Assembly: GCF_036906915.1 (NCBI RefSeq)
Contig: NZ_JBAKHX010000039.1
Location: 13,817 to 77,816, forward strand
From: Phytohabitans sp036906915
GTDB lineage: Bacteria > Actinomycetota > Actinomycetes > Mycobacteriales > Micromonosporaceae
Direction: 5' to 3'
Length of the DNA: 64,000 nt
Shown here one piece after another: positions 16,655-25,712 of the stretch; positions within the stretch are counted from its first letter, which is position 1, and every line of letters starts with the position of its first letter. The position numbers and the translations under genes are program-made. The notes below the pieces were generated by a model. It worked only from the letters and a program-made list of their open reading frames with translations, did no database searches and was not told the origin of the DNA.

Positions 16655-19600
16655 TTAGGAGGCTAGAGGCGCGTAGCGGGGGTGGGTGCCGGCCTCGGCC
16701 AGGCGGAGGAGGCCGGGCGCGCGGTTGCGGTGGGCGAACGCCCGCACCTCCGTCAGTGCCACGTCCGCGCCCGCCCGGTCGCCGGCACGCCTCAGCTCCC
16801 CAACCGCCAGCGTCAGGGCAAGTATCCGGTCGGTAGCGTCGGGGATCCCGGCATAGATCTCGGCGGCAGCCAGATACCCCGCCGCGTTGGCCGCGAGCGT
16901 GTGCCGGGCCGCGTCGACCCACGGGGTGCGGTGCCTCACCTCGGCCAGCATGCCGGCGACCCGGGCGGTGGCGTCGGCGCCGGTCAGCACGGCCGCGTAC
17001 GCCGCCGCCGTCACCCATTCGCCGCTGGCCAGTACCGGAACGCGGCGCCACGAGTCGGCCAGCTCGGTGAGCAGCGCACCCGCCTCGCGCCGCCGCCCCT
17101 GGAGCGCCCGGCACAGCGCGCCGAGCCCGAGCGCGGTCCAGTGTGGCCGGTGGAAGCCGCTGCCCCGGGCCGCTTCGAGCGTGGCGTCGACGTCGTCGGC
17201 GCTCTGGTCGCCGCGCAGCACCCGCAGGGCGGAGCGCAGTCCGCGTACCTGGATGTCCCAGCGCCCGCCCGGGGTTTCGAGGAAGGCGTCGGCGGCGGCC
17301 AGAAGGGCACCGAAGTCACCGGCGAAGTACGCCCGCATGGCCTCGCCGGAGTACCCGGTGGCCAGCGTCTGCCCGGTCCCGGAGGAACTGGAGGAGGAGC
17401 GGAGCAGCTCGTCGGAGCGTACCCAGTCGCCTTCCTCGCGCACCGCGTACGCGAGGTTTTGCACGGCCCGGGGGAGCGCCCGCAGCCGCCGTTCCCGGCA
17501 CAGCCGGGTGACCGCCCACAGTTCGTCGAGCCCGGCGGGGTCGCCGAGCTGGTATCGCGCCATCGCGACGGTGATGCGCGCGTTCGCCAGTACCTCGGCG
17601 GCGTCCGGGGCGGGCAGCCTGGAGGCGATCTCGACCGCCGCGCCCGCGGCGGCGATGGCTGGCTCGCCCTCGTAGTTGAGCATGTGCGAGCGGCCCAGTT
17701 CCGCGTACGCGTCGGCCTTTACCACGGTGTCGGGCAGGCTGTCGAAGAGCTCGACCGCCCGGTCCAGGCACGACAGTGCCGCGGGCCGGTCGGCGCGCAG
17801 CCAGGCGGCTTGGCCGAGCAGCGTCCAGGCGCGCGCGGCACCGGCGTGGTCGCCGGCGGCGAGGAGGCGGCCGGCGAGGTCGGTGAGGCCGTCGGTGCCG
17901 TCCAGGTGCCCGTCGCGGCGGAACGCGATCTCGGTGGCCAGCAGGTCGAGTCGCAGGTCGTCACCGGCCTCGGGGAGGCCCAGCGCTCGCTCGGCGTGGC
18001 CGCCGGCCGCGTCCAGGGCGTGCAGCGCGTACGCCCGGCGGGCCGCCCGGTGCAGCGCGTCGCGCGCGGCGGCGGCGTACCGCCCAGCGGGCAGCCCGAG
18101 GGCCCGGGCGGTCTCGTGGGCGGCCCAGCGGTGGTGGGTCAGCACGTCGGCGAGGTCGGTGTCGCGGGTGCCGGAGAGCGCGTCGAGCCAGTCGGCGGTG
18201 TGTTCGTGCCGGGCGACCCGTTCGGTGCGGGGGAGCCGCTGGTAGCAGACGTCTCGCACGAGCACGTGCCGGAACCGGAACTCGGGCTGCCCGGCGATCG
18301 TCGACTCGGGCAGCTCGTGCACGAAGTCGCGCTGGACGAGGCGGCGCAGCGAGCGCTCGACCAGCTCGACGGGCTGCCCGAGCGAGGCGGCGACGGCACC
18401 CGGCCAGAAGTGGCTGCCCACGACCGCCGCGGCGAGCAGGGCGGCGCGGTCGGTGCTGTCGAGCAGGTCGACCCGGTTGGCGATGATGGCGTGTACCCCG
18501 TCGGGCATTGGCAGGTCGCGCGCCTTGTCCAGTGACCACCCTCGCCCGGACTGGCGCAGCGCGCCCTGCTCGATGAGCATCCGCACGTACTCGTGGGCGT
18601 AGAGCGGGTTGCCGTCGGCCATTTCGATGAGCCGGTGCAGCATGTCGGCCGCGAACGCCGGCTGGCCGAACAGGTGTCCGTAGATCGCCGCGATCCCGGC
18701 GTCGCGCAGCGGCGGCAGCGTGATGCTGAGTGCCCCGGCCATCGTGCGCGCCCATGCCGGTGCGTGGTCGGCCAGTTCGGGGCGTGCGGTGCACAGGATC
18801 ATCAGCGGGACGTCGCGGGCGGCGCCGGCGAGCAGGTCGAGGAAGCGCAGCATGGTCTCGTCGGCCCAGTGCAGGTCTTCGAAGACCAGTACCGTCGGCC
18901 GGCGCCCTGCCAGCGCGACCAGGAAGCGCCGCCACGCGGACTCGGCCTCTTCGGCGGGCGTCCGGGCGTTGTCGAGGTCGACCCGGCTCGGCCCGCCTCG
19001 CAGGCCGACGAGCGGGCGCAGCGCGCCCACGAGGCGTTCGGCCTCGGCGGGCGGCACGAGCTCGCGTACCGTCGCCGCCAGCCGCCGTTCGGCGGTGGGT
19101 GCGGGATCGGTGTCGAGGATGCCGGCCTCGGCCTTGACGATGTCGGCGAGCGCGGCGAACGTGACGTTTTCCCCGAACGGGGGACAGTGGCCGACGTGCC
19201 ACGTGATCGGCTCGGTGACGAGGCCGCGCAGCTCGTTTACGAGGCGGCTCTTGCCGATCCCCGCCTGCCCGAAGACGGTGACGAGCTGCGGCGTGCGGTC
19301 GCGCAGGGCCCGCTGCAGGGCGTTGGTGAGCAGGCTCACCTCGTGCTCGCGGCCGGTGAGTGGGGTGGCGTCGGCAGGGCGGTCGGTCCCCGGGCGGCGC
19401 AGGGGTGCCGCGGCGAGCCAGACCTCGGTAGGCGCCGAGCGCCCGCGCAGTGTCACCGGCTCGTGCGCGGCGTATCTGATGCCGGACCGGGTCAGCGCGT
19501 GCGTGGTGCCGCAGACCAGCACGCCGCCGGGCGGCGCGATCGACTGCATCCGTGATGCGGTGTTGACCACGTCGCCGGCCACGATCGCCTGGCCGCCGTC

Positions 19601-20170
19601 GCGGGCGGCGGCCACGTCGACGAGTGCCTCGCCGGTCGCCACCCCGACCCGGAAGCGCAGGTCGCCGGCGCCTGGCGGGGCGAAGCGGGCCAGCACCCGC
19701 TGCAACTCAAGACCCGCCCGTACGCAGCGAAGCGCGTCTGTCTCGGTGGCCACCGGCGCGCCGAACAGTGCCATCACGGCGTCGCCGATGTACTTCTCCA
19801 CCACGCCGCCGTACTGCCCGATGACCCGGCGGGCGGCGGAGAAGAAGCCGGTCTGCAGGCCGCGCACCTGTTCCGGGTCGGCGCGTTCGACGTACGGCGT
19901 GAAATCGATCAGGTCTACGAAGAGCACGCTGATGCGGCGGCGGTCCTCCTGCGGTACCGGTGTGGCTGGCGCACTGCGCAGCGCGGCGCCGCATCCGGTG
20001 CAGAACGCCGTCCCCGCGGCGTGCTGCCGCCCGCAGCGCGGGCAGGCGGCTGGAAGCTCGGCGCCGCAGGACGCGCAGAAGCGGTCGTCGAGTGCGGCTG
20101 CCCGGGCACACCGGGGACATGGGGCGGTGATGCCGTCCTCCTGAGGTGGGGGCTGCACGATCGCCGGCAA
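16655..20170 (-). CDS. adenylate/guanylate cyclase-domain AAA ATPase regulator
   Basis: 1171 aa. The N-terminus has two zinc-ribbon pairs (CPRCARAAALDDRFCASCG and CPRCGRQHAAGTAFCTGCG). A class III cyclase domain (about residues 78-255) follows, with metal-binding SVLFVDLIDFTPYVE and KYIGDAVMALFG. A STAND-like ATPase comes next (Walker A GQAGIGKSRLVNEL near 300, Walker B VFEDLHWADE near 430), then about 500 residues of alpha-helical TPR-like repeats. No C-terminal HTH is visible. The start is uncertain: TTG at 20170 or GTG at 20158, both with weak ribosome sites. It probably transduces a ligand signal. Confidence 0.88.
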   Translation of the reverse strand: MPAIVQPPPQEDGITAPCPRCARAAALDDRFCASCGAELPAACPRCGRQHAAGTAFCTGCGAALRSAPATPVPQEDRRRISVLFVDLIDFTPYVERADPEQVRGLQTGFFSAARRVIGQYGGVVEKYIGDAVMALFGAPVATETDALRCVRAGLELQRVLARFAPPGAGDLRFRVGVATGEALVDVAAARDGGQAIVAGDVVNTASRMQSIAPPGGVLVCGTTHALTRSGIRYAAHEPVTLRGRSAPTEVWLAAAPLRRPGTDRPADATPLTGREHEVSLLTNALQRALRDRTPQLVTVFGQAGIGKSRLVNELRGLVTEPITWHVGHCPPFGENVTFAALADIVKAEAGILDTDPAPTAERRLAATVRELVPPAEAERLVGALRPLVGLRGGPSRVDLDNARTPAEEAESAWRRFLVALAGRRPTVLVFEDLHWADETMLRFLDLLAGAARDVPLMILCTARPELADHAPAWARTMAGALSITLPPLRDAGIAAIYGHLFGQPAFAADMLHRLIEMADGNPLYAHEYVRMLIEQGALRQSGRGWSLDKARDLPMPDGVHAIIANRVDLLDSTDRAALLAAAVVGSHFWPGAVAASLGQPVELVERSLRRLVQRDFVHELPESTIAGQPEFRFRHVLVRDVCYQRLPRTERVARHEHTADWLDALSGTRDTDLADVLTHHRWAAHETARALGLPAGRYAAAARDALHRAARRAYALHALDAAGGHAERALGLPEAGDDLRLDLLATEIAFRRDGHLDGTDGLTDLAGRLLAAGDHAGAARAWTLLGQAAWLRADRPAALSCLDRAVELFDSLPDTVVKADAYAELGRSHMLNYEGEPAIAAAGAAVEIASRLPAPDAAEVLANARITVAMARYQLGDPAGLDELWAVTRLCRERRLRALPRAVQNLAYAVREEGDWVRSDELLRSSSSSSGTGQTLATGYSGEAMRAYFAGDFGALLAAADAFLETPGGRWDIQVRGLRSALRVLRGDQSADDVDATLEAARGSGFHRPHWTALGLGALCRALQGRRREAGALLTELADSWRRVPVLASGEWVTAAAYAAVLTGADATARVAGMLAEVRHRTPWVDAARHTLAANAAGYLAAAEIYAGIPDATDRILALTLAVGELRRAGDRAGADVALTEVRAFAHRNRAPGLLRLAEAGTHPRYAPLAS

Positions 20171-20245
20171 CTCTGCCGAATACCGAGTATCTCGTCCCCG
20201 CCGACCACCCGGAAGCGGGTGGACGGCCCAATCATGGTTGGCAGC

Positions 20246-20938
20246 TCAGCGTTCGGCCATGCCCGCCCGTCGGCGCAGGGCGGCCACGTCGGTGACCACG
20301 ATGCGGCGACCTTCGGTGCGCAGCCATCCTCGGCTGGCGAAGGAACCGATCGCCTGATTGACGCTCTGCCGCGAGCCGCCGGCCATTTCGGCGAGCTGGC
20401 TCTGGTTCAGCTCGATGGTGATCATCGGAGCCTGGCTCTCGCCGGCGAGGCGCACCAATGTCTTGGCGACCCGGCCCGGCAGGTCGAGGAAGACGTGGTC
20501 GGCGTTCTGCTCGGTCAGGCGGCGGATCAGCGCGCCCAGCGAGCGCATGACGGCGTCGAGGATGCGTGGGTTGGAGTGCACGAGGTCCATGAATGCGTGG
20601 CGTGACAAGGCGAGAGCGGCACAGTCCTCAATGGCCTCGGCGGACGCCGACCGGGTGGACGCGTCCAGAAGGGACACCTCGCCGAGGACGTCGGGCGGGC
20701 GGATCACGTGCAGCACGGCGCGCTCGCCGGTGGGCGAGGTGCGGAACACCGCCACCGCCCCGCGACGTAGGACGATCAGCGACTCGCCAGGGTCGTTCTC
20801 GACGAACAGCAACTGGCCTTTGCGATATGTACGGGGAACCGCGGCGGCGATGACTCGCTGCCGCACCTCCGGCTCAAGGCCGGCGAACATCTCGACTCCC
20901 GTGAGCGCGTCGCCGGGTTCCGGCAGGCGTCCCTCCAC
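20246..20938 (-). CDS. Crp/Fnr-family transcriptional regulator
   Basis: 230 aa. The cyclic-nucleotide-binding beta barrel spans residues about 20-135 (FVENDPGESLIVLRRGAVAVF, then DVLGEVSLLDASTRSASAEA). The Crp-type HTH is QSQLAEMAGGSRQSVNQAIGSF. GTG at 20938 was chosen because GGGGAGGGG lies about 8 nt upstream; an in-frame start at 21010 is possible. It lies beside the cyclase-domain protein in the same direction (75 bp apart), so cyclic nucleotide made there might be its ligand; this is inference. Confidence 0.9.
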   Translation of the reverse strand: MEGRLPEPGDALTGVEMFAGLEPEVRQRVIAAAVPRTYRKGQLLFVENDPGESLIVLRRGAVAVFRTSPTGERAVLHVIRPPDVLGEVSLLDASTRSASAEAIEDCAALALSRHAFMDLVHSNPRILDAVMRSLGALIRRLTEQNADHVFLDLPGRVAKTLVRLAGESQAPMITIELNQSQLAEMAGGSRQSVNQAIGSFASRGWLRTEGRRIVVTDVAALRRRAGMAER

Positions 20939-21202
20939 GGTCCAACCCCTCCCCGGTAAGGACCATATTCCCGTCTCGTCCGATGGGGCCGGCAGAAACA
21001 GGTCGAACACACAACAATCACCGCCGATGGCGGACCTGTCAACTCCAGATCATGGCCCGTCTGTCGGGTGGTGTACACCCCCGCAATCGCATCGGTGACA
21101 GTTATCCGTCCACCCTAAGGGCAGGCTTGCCGGTAGATCTGCTGACGGGCGGGGATGAGTACGGGGGCATCAGCTGATCTCGGCGGCAAGGCGCTGCACC
21201 AG
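20939..21202. other. divergent intergenic region, no gene seen
   Basis: Between the Crp/Fnr gene and the hairpin before the phosphotransferase. It contains GTGTACACC and TGACAGTTATCC stretches that could hold promoters, but no convincing gene. Confidence 0.4.
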
Positions 21203-21246
21203 AACCGGCCGGAGAAAGGGTGGGGGCATGCTTTCTCCGGCCGGTT
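21203..21246 (+). terminator. strong hairpin upstream of the phosphotransferase gene
   Basis: A perfect 16-bp stem (AACCGGCCGGAGAAAG with CTTTCTCCGGCCGGTT) around a 12-nt loop, followed by GTCGCTTTTAAC. No plus-strand gene precedes it, so it may be an insulator or the end of an unseen RNA. Confidence 0.7.
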
Positions 21247-21280
21247 GTCGCTTTTAACGGACGCGCCGCTTGCCGCCCGG

Positions 21281-21286
21281 CATAAT
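21281..21286 (+). promoter_or_regulatory. -10 box of a leaderless promoter
   Basis: CATAAT lies 7 nt before the GTG of the phosphotransferase gene. Confidence 0.55.
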
Positions 21287-21293
21287 CGCCGAG

Positions 21294-22163
21294 GTGGCAT
21301 TTGTCGACCCAGTTGGCGCGACGATCCGCAGGGTGTGGCACATCAATCCGGACTCGGTCGAGCCGCTGCCCTATGGACTACAGACCACCGCGTGGCTCGT
21401 GAGCGCGGGCGGCGAGCGCTATGTGGCCAAGCGGGCTCGCGCCGACGACCGCGCCCAAGTCCAGGCCGGCCTCGCTGCCGCGGAGCACCTGCGCGTTCAG
21501 GGCGTGGATGTCGGCACCCCGGTGCGCACCGCCGACGGCGCACTCTGCGCCGACACTGACGATGGGGTACTGGCACTGCTGCGCGCGGTGCCGGGGCGCC
21601 CGCTCGACGGCGCCGACCACCTCGACCAGCAGTGGTGGGGCGACCACCTCGGCCGGGTACACCGGAAGGGAAACGGGTTCACTCATCCGGGTGTCACCCC
21701 ATGGCATTGGCTCCGGCCGGACGCCGATCACCTGGAAGTGGAGCCGTGGCTGCGGCCGGCGGTCGCCGAGGCGGTGGCCGCCATGACCAAGCTGTGCGTG
21801 ACCGACCGCCTGACGTACGGGGTGCTGCACGGCGATCCGATGCCCCGCGCGTTCGTGATGAACGTCGAGACCGGGCGCACCGGCTTGCTGGAGTGGGGCG
21901 CCGCCGCCTCCGGTCCGCTGGTGTACGACGTCGCCGCCGCCGTGCTGTACGCGGGCGGCGTGCCGGCGGCGGCCGACCTGCTGGAGGCGTACGCCGCCAC
22001 AGCCCCGGTGTCCAGGGAAGAGCTGGACGCCGCGCTGCCGGTGCTGCTGCGTTTCCGATGGGCGGTGCAGGCCGACTGGCACGCGCGCGCAGTGGACGCC
22101 GGTGGCGCGGCGGCCCATCATCAGGACGGGCTGCGACGCGCTCAGGAGGCCCTGGCAGGATAG
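21294..22163 (+). CDS. aminoglycoside phosphotransferase-family (APH-like) protein
   Basis: 289 aa. An N-lobe with WLVSAGGERYVAKRARADD (ATP-lysine region) leads into GVLHGDPMPRAFVMNVETGRTGLLEWGAAASGP. Kinase-type APH proteins have HGDxxxxN followed by DW or DF. Here HGDPMPRAF lacks the usual Asn and the DFG-like position reads EW, so catalysis may be impaired or altered. The start is the GTG at 21294, read without a leader. The 3'-5' exoribonuclease follows 7 bp later. Confidence 0.75.
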   Translation: MAFVDPVGATIRRVWHINPDSVEPLPYGLQTTAWLVSAGGERYVAKRARADDRAQVQAGLAAAEHLRVQGVDVGTPVRTADGALCADTDDGVLALLRAVPGRPLDGADHLDQQWWGDHLGRVHRKGNGFTHPGVTPWHWLRPDADHLEVEPWLRPAVAEAVAAMTKLCVTDRLTYGVLHGDPMPRAFVMNVETGRTGLLEWGAAASGPLVYDVAAAVLYAGGVPAAADLLEAYAATAPVSREELDAALPVLLRFRWAVQADWHARAVDAGGAAAHHQDGLRRAQEALAG

Positions 22164-22170
22164 GCCCTCG

Positions 22171-22662
22171 ATGGTCTACCGCTATTTCTACGACTGTGAG
22201 TTCATCGAGGACGGCCGGCTGGTCGACCTCGTGTCGATTGGCGTGGTCGACGAGTACGGCCGGGAGTTCTACGCGGTCTCGACCGAGTTCGACGGTGCCA
22301 GGGCGGTGCCGTGGGTGCGGCGCAACGTGCTCGACCGGCTGCCGTCTCCGGCCGACCCCGCGTGGCGCTCGCGCGAACGCATCCGCGACGACCTGTACGA
22401 GTTCCTCGTCGAGCCGGTTCGTGGCCGGCCGAACGAGAAGCTGGAGCTGTGGGCCTGGTACGCCGCGTACGACCACGTGGCGCTCGCCCAGCTGTGGGGC
22501 TCGATGCCGGCGCTGCCGCGCGAGATCCCCCGGTTCACCAAAGACCTTCGCCAGCGCTGGGACGACGTTGGTCGCCCGCCGCTGCCGAACGCCGAAGCGG
22601 ATCGCCACGACGCCCTGGTGGACGCCCGCCACAACCTCGCGCGCTGGCGCGCGATGGGCTGA
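22171..22662 (+). CDS. 3'-5' exoribonuclease (Rv2179c-like, DEDDh fold)
   Basis: 163 aa. RYFYDCEFIEDGRLVDLVSIGVV carries the first acidic pair (D-x-E), YAAYDHVALAQLWG the middle Asp, and DRHDALVDARHNLARW the final His-x-x-x-x-Asp. This matches the mycobacterial Rv2179c family, annotated in actinobacteria as polyadenylate-specific 3'-exoribonuclease. It degrades single-stranded RNA from the 3' end. ATG at 22171 lies 7 bp after the phosphotransferase stop. Confidence 0.88.
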   Translation: MVYRYFYDCEFIEDGRLVDLVSIGVVDEYGREFYAVSTEFDGARAVPWVRRNVLDRLPSPADPAWRSRERIRDDLYEFLVEPVRGRPNEKLELWAWYAAYDHVALAQLWGSMPALPREIPRFTKDLRQRWDDVGRPPLPNAEADRHDALVDARHNLARWRAMG

Positions 22663-22806
22663 ACCCGGCCACCCGGTGTTCAGACGAGGCGACTACAGTG
22701 CGCAATTGACGGCTCCGCCCCGGGCCGGCAACGACGCCGACGGGCAACTGCGCCCGCCCACGACGGCGGGTGGGATCGCAACACAATCAGGAGGATTGAG
22801 GACATC

Positions 22807-23835
22807 ATGCGTATCGGCGTGCTTACCGGCGGCGGCGACTGCCCAGGTCTGAACGCGGTGATCCGCGCGGTGGTGCGTAAGGGCGTCGCCACCTACGGGC
22901 ACGAGTTCGTCGGTTTCCGTGACGGGTGGCGCGGCCCGCTGGAGGGTGTGACCAAGCCCCTGGGCATCGCGGAGGTTCGCGGCATCCTGCCGCGCGGCGG
23001 CACCATCCTCGGCTCCTCTCGCACCAACCCGTTCAAGATCGACGGGGGCGTTGAGAAGATCAAGGAGAACCTCGCCAACCTCGGGGTCGACGCGCTCGTC
23101 GCCATCGGCGGCGAAGACACCCTCGGTGTTGCCACCAAGCTCGACGAGCTCGGCGTCAAGGTCGTCGGCGTGCCGAAGACCATCGACAACGACCTCAACG
23201 CGACCGACTACACGTTCGGCTTCGACACCGCGGTCAACATCGCGATGGAGGCCATCGACCGGCTGCACACCACGGCCGAGAGCCACCACCGCACGCTGGT
23301 CGTCGAGGTGATGGGCCGGCACGCCGGCTGGATCGCCCTGCACGCAGGCATCGCCGGCGGCGCCAACGTGATCCTGCTCCCCGAGCGGCAGTTCGACATC
23401 GACCAGGTCGCCCAGTACGTGGAGAAGCGCTTCCAGCACCAGTACTCGCCGATCATCGTGGTCGCCGAGGGTGCCCAGCCGCTCGACGGCCAGATGGTGC
23501 TGCACAACCAGGAGCTGGACTCCTTCGGGCACGTGCGCCTGGGCGGCATCGGCCAGTGGCTGGCCGAGCAGCTGGAGACCAAGACCGGCAAGGAGGCCCG
23601 CACGGTCGTCCTCGGTCACATCCAGCGCGGCGGCACGCCCACGGCGTTCGACCGGGTGCTGTCGACCCGCTTCGGCCTGGCGGCCATCGACGCGGTGCAC
23701 GAAGGCGACTTCGGCAAGATGATGGCCCTGCGGGGCACCGACATCGTCCGGGTGCCGCTGAAGGAGGGCACGGGCGAGCTCAAGACCGTCCCGATCGAGC
23801 GGTACACCGAGGCCGAGGTCTTCTTCGGCAGCTGA
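22807..23835 (+). CDS. pfkA: 6-phosphofructokinase, actinomycete type with PPi-dependent signature
   Basis: 342 aa. GVLTGGGDCPGLNAVIRAVV is the phosphate-donor loop; PKTIDNDLNATDYTFGFDTA holds the catalytic Asp; VVEVMGRHAGWIALHAGIAG binds fructose-6-phosphate. The donor-specificity residues are Asp104 (GGEDT) and Lys124 (PKTIDND). In this family, Gly104 marks ATP users and Asp104 with Lys124 marks pyrophosphate users. The enzyme is therefore predicted to be PPi-dependent and reversible. AGGAGG lies upstream of the ATG, and a strong hairpin follows the stop codon. Confidence 0.93.
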   Translation: MRIGVLTGGGDCPGLNAVIRAVVRKGVATYGHEFVGFRDGWRGPLEGVTKPLGIAEVRGILPRGGTILGSSRTNPFKIDGGVEKIKENLANLGVDALVAIGGEDTLGVATKLDELGVKVVGVPKTIDNDLNATDYTFGFDTAVNIAMEAIDRLHTTAESHHRTLVVEVMGRHAGWIALHAGIAGGANVILLPERQFDIDQVAQYVEKRFQHQYSPIIVVAEGAQPLDGQMVLHNQELDSFGHVRLGGIGQWLAEQLETKTGKEARTVVLGHIQRGGTPTAFDRVLSTRFGLAAIDAVHEGDFGKMMALRGTDIVRVPLKEGTGELKTVPIERYTEAEVFFGS

Positions 23836-23842
23836 TGCTGGT

Positions 23843-23872
23843 GCCGTGCCGGCCCGGGAGGGCCGGCACGGC
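23843..23872 (+). terminator. intrinsic hairpin between pfkA and proC
   Basis: A 12-bp stem (GCCGTGCCGGCC with GGCCGGCACGGC) and a 6-nt loop begin 8 bp after the pfkA stop codon; no U-tract. Confidence 0.7.
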
Positions 23873-23890
23873 GACCCGAGAGGATGGGGT

Positions 23891-24709
23891 ATGGCGCCCG
23901 GCGTGCACACGGTCGCGGTGATCGGCACCGGCAAGATCGGAGAGCTGGTGCTCTCCGGCCTGCTGCGGGCCGGATGGCCGGCCGACAAGCTGATGGCCAC
24001 GGCCCGGCGCCCCGCGCGCGCCGAGGAGCTGTCGCAGCGGTACGGCATCCGCGTGGTCGACAACCTCACGGCCGTGGCAGAGGCAGATGTACTGGCCATC
24101 GCCGTCAAGCCGCAGGACGCCGCGGCCCTCCTCGACGACATCGGTCCGAAGGTGCCGGGCGACAAGCTCGTGATCTCGCTCTGTGCGGGCCTGCCCACCA
24201 GCTTCTTCGGGCGGCGGCTGCCCGAGGGCACCCCGGTGGTCCGGGTCATGACCAACACGCCGGCCCTGGTCGACGAGGCGATGACCGCGATCTCGGCCGG
24301 CCCGCACGCCACGGTGGCGCACCTCGCGCTCGCCGAAGAGATGTTCAAGCCGCTCGGCGCCACGCTCCGGGTGCCCGAGTCGCAGCAGGATGCGGTGACG
24401 GCGCTGTCCGGCTCCGGTCCGGCGTACTTCTACCTGCTCGTCGAAGCCATGATCGACGCGGGCATCCTGCTCGGCCTGCCCCGGCAGGTGGCCCACGACC
24501 TGATCGTCCAGACGGCGATCGGCTCGGCCGTCATGCTGCGCGATTCCGGGGAGCACCCGGTGACCTTGCGTGAGGCTGTCACCTCACCGGCCGGCACGAC
24601 GATCTCCGCCATTCGTGAGCTTGAAAACCATGGGGTACGTGCGGCGCTGCTAGCCGCACTTGAGGCTGCCCGGGACCGCGCGAGGGAACTCGCGGACCAG
24701 AATAAATAG
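23891..24709 (+). CDS. proC: pyrroline-5-carboxylate reductase
   Basis: 272 aa. VAVIGTGKIGELVLSGLLRAG is the NAD(P)H Rossmann loop and VLAIAVKPQDAAALL follows. The C-terminal signature is ALSGSGPAYFYLLVEAMIDAGILLG with SPAGTTISAIRELE. It makes the last step of proline synthesis in the cytoplasm. The ATG at 23891 has GAGAGGA upstream. The pfkA terminator implies its own promoter or read-through. Confidence 0.95.
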   Translation: MAPGVHTVAVIGTGKIGELVLSGLLRAGWPADKLMATARRPARAEELSQRYGIRVVDNLTAVAEADVLAIAVKPQDAAALLDDIGPKVPGDKLVISLCAGLPTSFFGRRLPEGTPVVRVMTNTPALVDEAMTAISAGPHATVAHLALAEEMFKPLGATLRVPESQQDAVTALSGSGPAYFYLLVEAMIDAGILLGLPRQVAHDLIVQTAIGSAVMLRDSGEHPVTLREAVTSPAGTTISAIRELENHGVRAALLAALEAARDRARELADQNK

Positions 24710-24804
24710 GATTCACTCACGCGCTCATCCCTTCCCGCCCCTGCCGACATCCCCGTACCTTCGTAACAGGGAGTAATGGCAAAGGCACTCTGGGAGGTAC
24801 GGCC

Positions 24805-25179
24805 ATGCGACGTCTCGCGGTAGTCCTCGGCGGTGCGGCATCGGTCCTCTGGTTCGCGGCACCGGCGTCCGCCTTCGCTCACGACAAGGTGGCCAACCCG
24901 TACCTGCACACCGTGCTGGACGCGCTCGTGCTGGCCGTGGTGACCGCGCCCGTGTGGACGGCGTACCTCTGGGGTGGGCGGCGCCGGGCGCTGCTGATGG
25001 CGCTCGTGGCGCTCGTCCAGGTGCCGGTGGCCGTGATCGCGTTCGTGCCGATCGTGGACCCGATCGTGCACCTGGTCGCGTTCCTGATCGCCCTTGGCCT
25101 GACGGGCGCCTCCCTGACCTACGTGCGCCGGTACGCGCCTTCCCCAGCGCCGGCGCAGGAGTCGGTGCGCCGGCTCTGA
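24805..25179 (+). CDS. small membrane protein with signal sequence, unknown function
   Basis: 124 aa. A signal-like N-terminus (MRRLAVVLGGAASVLWFAA then PASAFAHD, possible cleavage after ASA) is followed by three hydrophobic helices near residues 40-60, 67-85 and 90-112. GGGAGG precedes the ATG by about 7 nt. I recognise no family. A palindromic terminator follows within 4 bp. Confidence 0.75.
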   Translation: MRRLAVVLGGAASVLWFAAPASAFAHDKVANPYLHTVLDALVLAVVTAPVWTAYLWGGRRRALLMALVALVQVPVAVIAFVPIVDPIVHLVAFLIALGLTGASLTYVRRYAPSPAPAQESVRRL

Positions 25180-25182
25180 CCC

Positions 25183-25200
25183 ACCGGGGCGCGCCCCGGT
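25183..25200. terminator. bidirectional terminator
   Basis: ACCGGGGCGCGCCCCGGT is a perfect 18-bp palindrome sitting exactly between two converging stop codons. Confidence 0.65.
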
Positions 25201-25680
25201 TCAGGACCCGCTGTCGGCCGCGCATGCGGCCGGCGGCGGCACGCCAAGCCCGCCGACCGCAGGGCGTGCCGCAGGTACCCGGACCGTGGCAGGTGTCCCC
25301 ACAGGCGGCGGGCTGGTCATCGGAGCGGCTGGGAGAACGTACCCGCCGAGCGTGAGGGCGGTGACCAGCCCGCCGTCGCATACCTTCGACACCGGGGGGC
25401 AGCCTGGCAGGGGCGGCCCCCATGAGCCGTCCGGCCCCCGCAGCGCCGTGTACCGGCAGTGTGCCTCGCCGACGTACCCCCAGGCCATGAACAGCTCGAT
25501 CCCGGCGTAGCTGTACAGCCCGACGGTGCTGATCAGGCCTCCCTCGGGGGCAGTGCTGGCCGGGGCCCCTTCGGCGCGACGGTGGAACGTCCCGCGCAGG
25601 CCCGGCACCACGATCCCGTCCAGGTCTACATCGTCGATCACCTTATGGATTCGGTATACCGACAAATCGGGCAGTAGCAT
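25201..25680 (-). CDS. hypothetical protein
   Basis: 159 aa without membrane helices. It contains a Gly/Tyr/Trp-rich central segment (LISTVGLYSYAGIELFMAWG) and two cysteines, then a Pro/Ala-rich tail. No family is recognised. The N-terminal start is uncertain: ATG at 25680 lacks a ribosome site, and a GTG 12 codons further in is possible. It is divergent from the DUF2203 gene with 32 bp between them. Confidence 0.55.
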   Translation of the reverse strand: MLLPDLSVYRIHKVIDDVDLDGIVVPGLRGTFHRRAEGAPASTAPEGGLISTVGLYSYAGIELFMAWGYVGEAHCRYTALRGPDGSWGPPLPGCPPVSKVCDGGLVTALTLGGYVLPAAPMTSPPPVGTPATVRVPAARPAVGGLGVPPPAACAADSGS

Positions 25681-25701
25681 GCCTGTAAAACGAATGCACC
25701 A

Positions 25702-25707
25702 TACTGT
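25702..25707 (+). promoter_or_regulatory. -10 box of a leaderless promoter
   Basis: TACTGT lies 5 nt before the GTG of the DUF2203 gene. Confidence 0.5.
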
Positions 25708-25712
25708 CGGAT

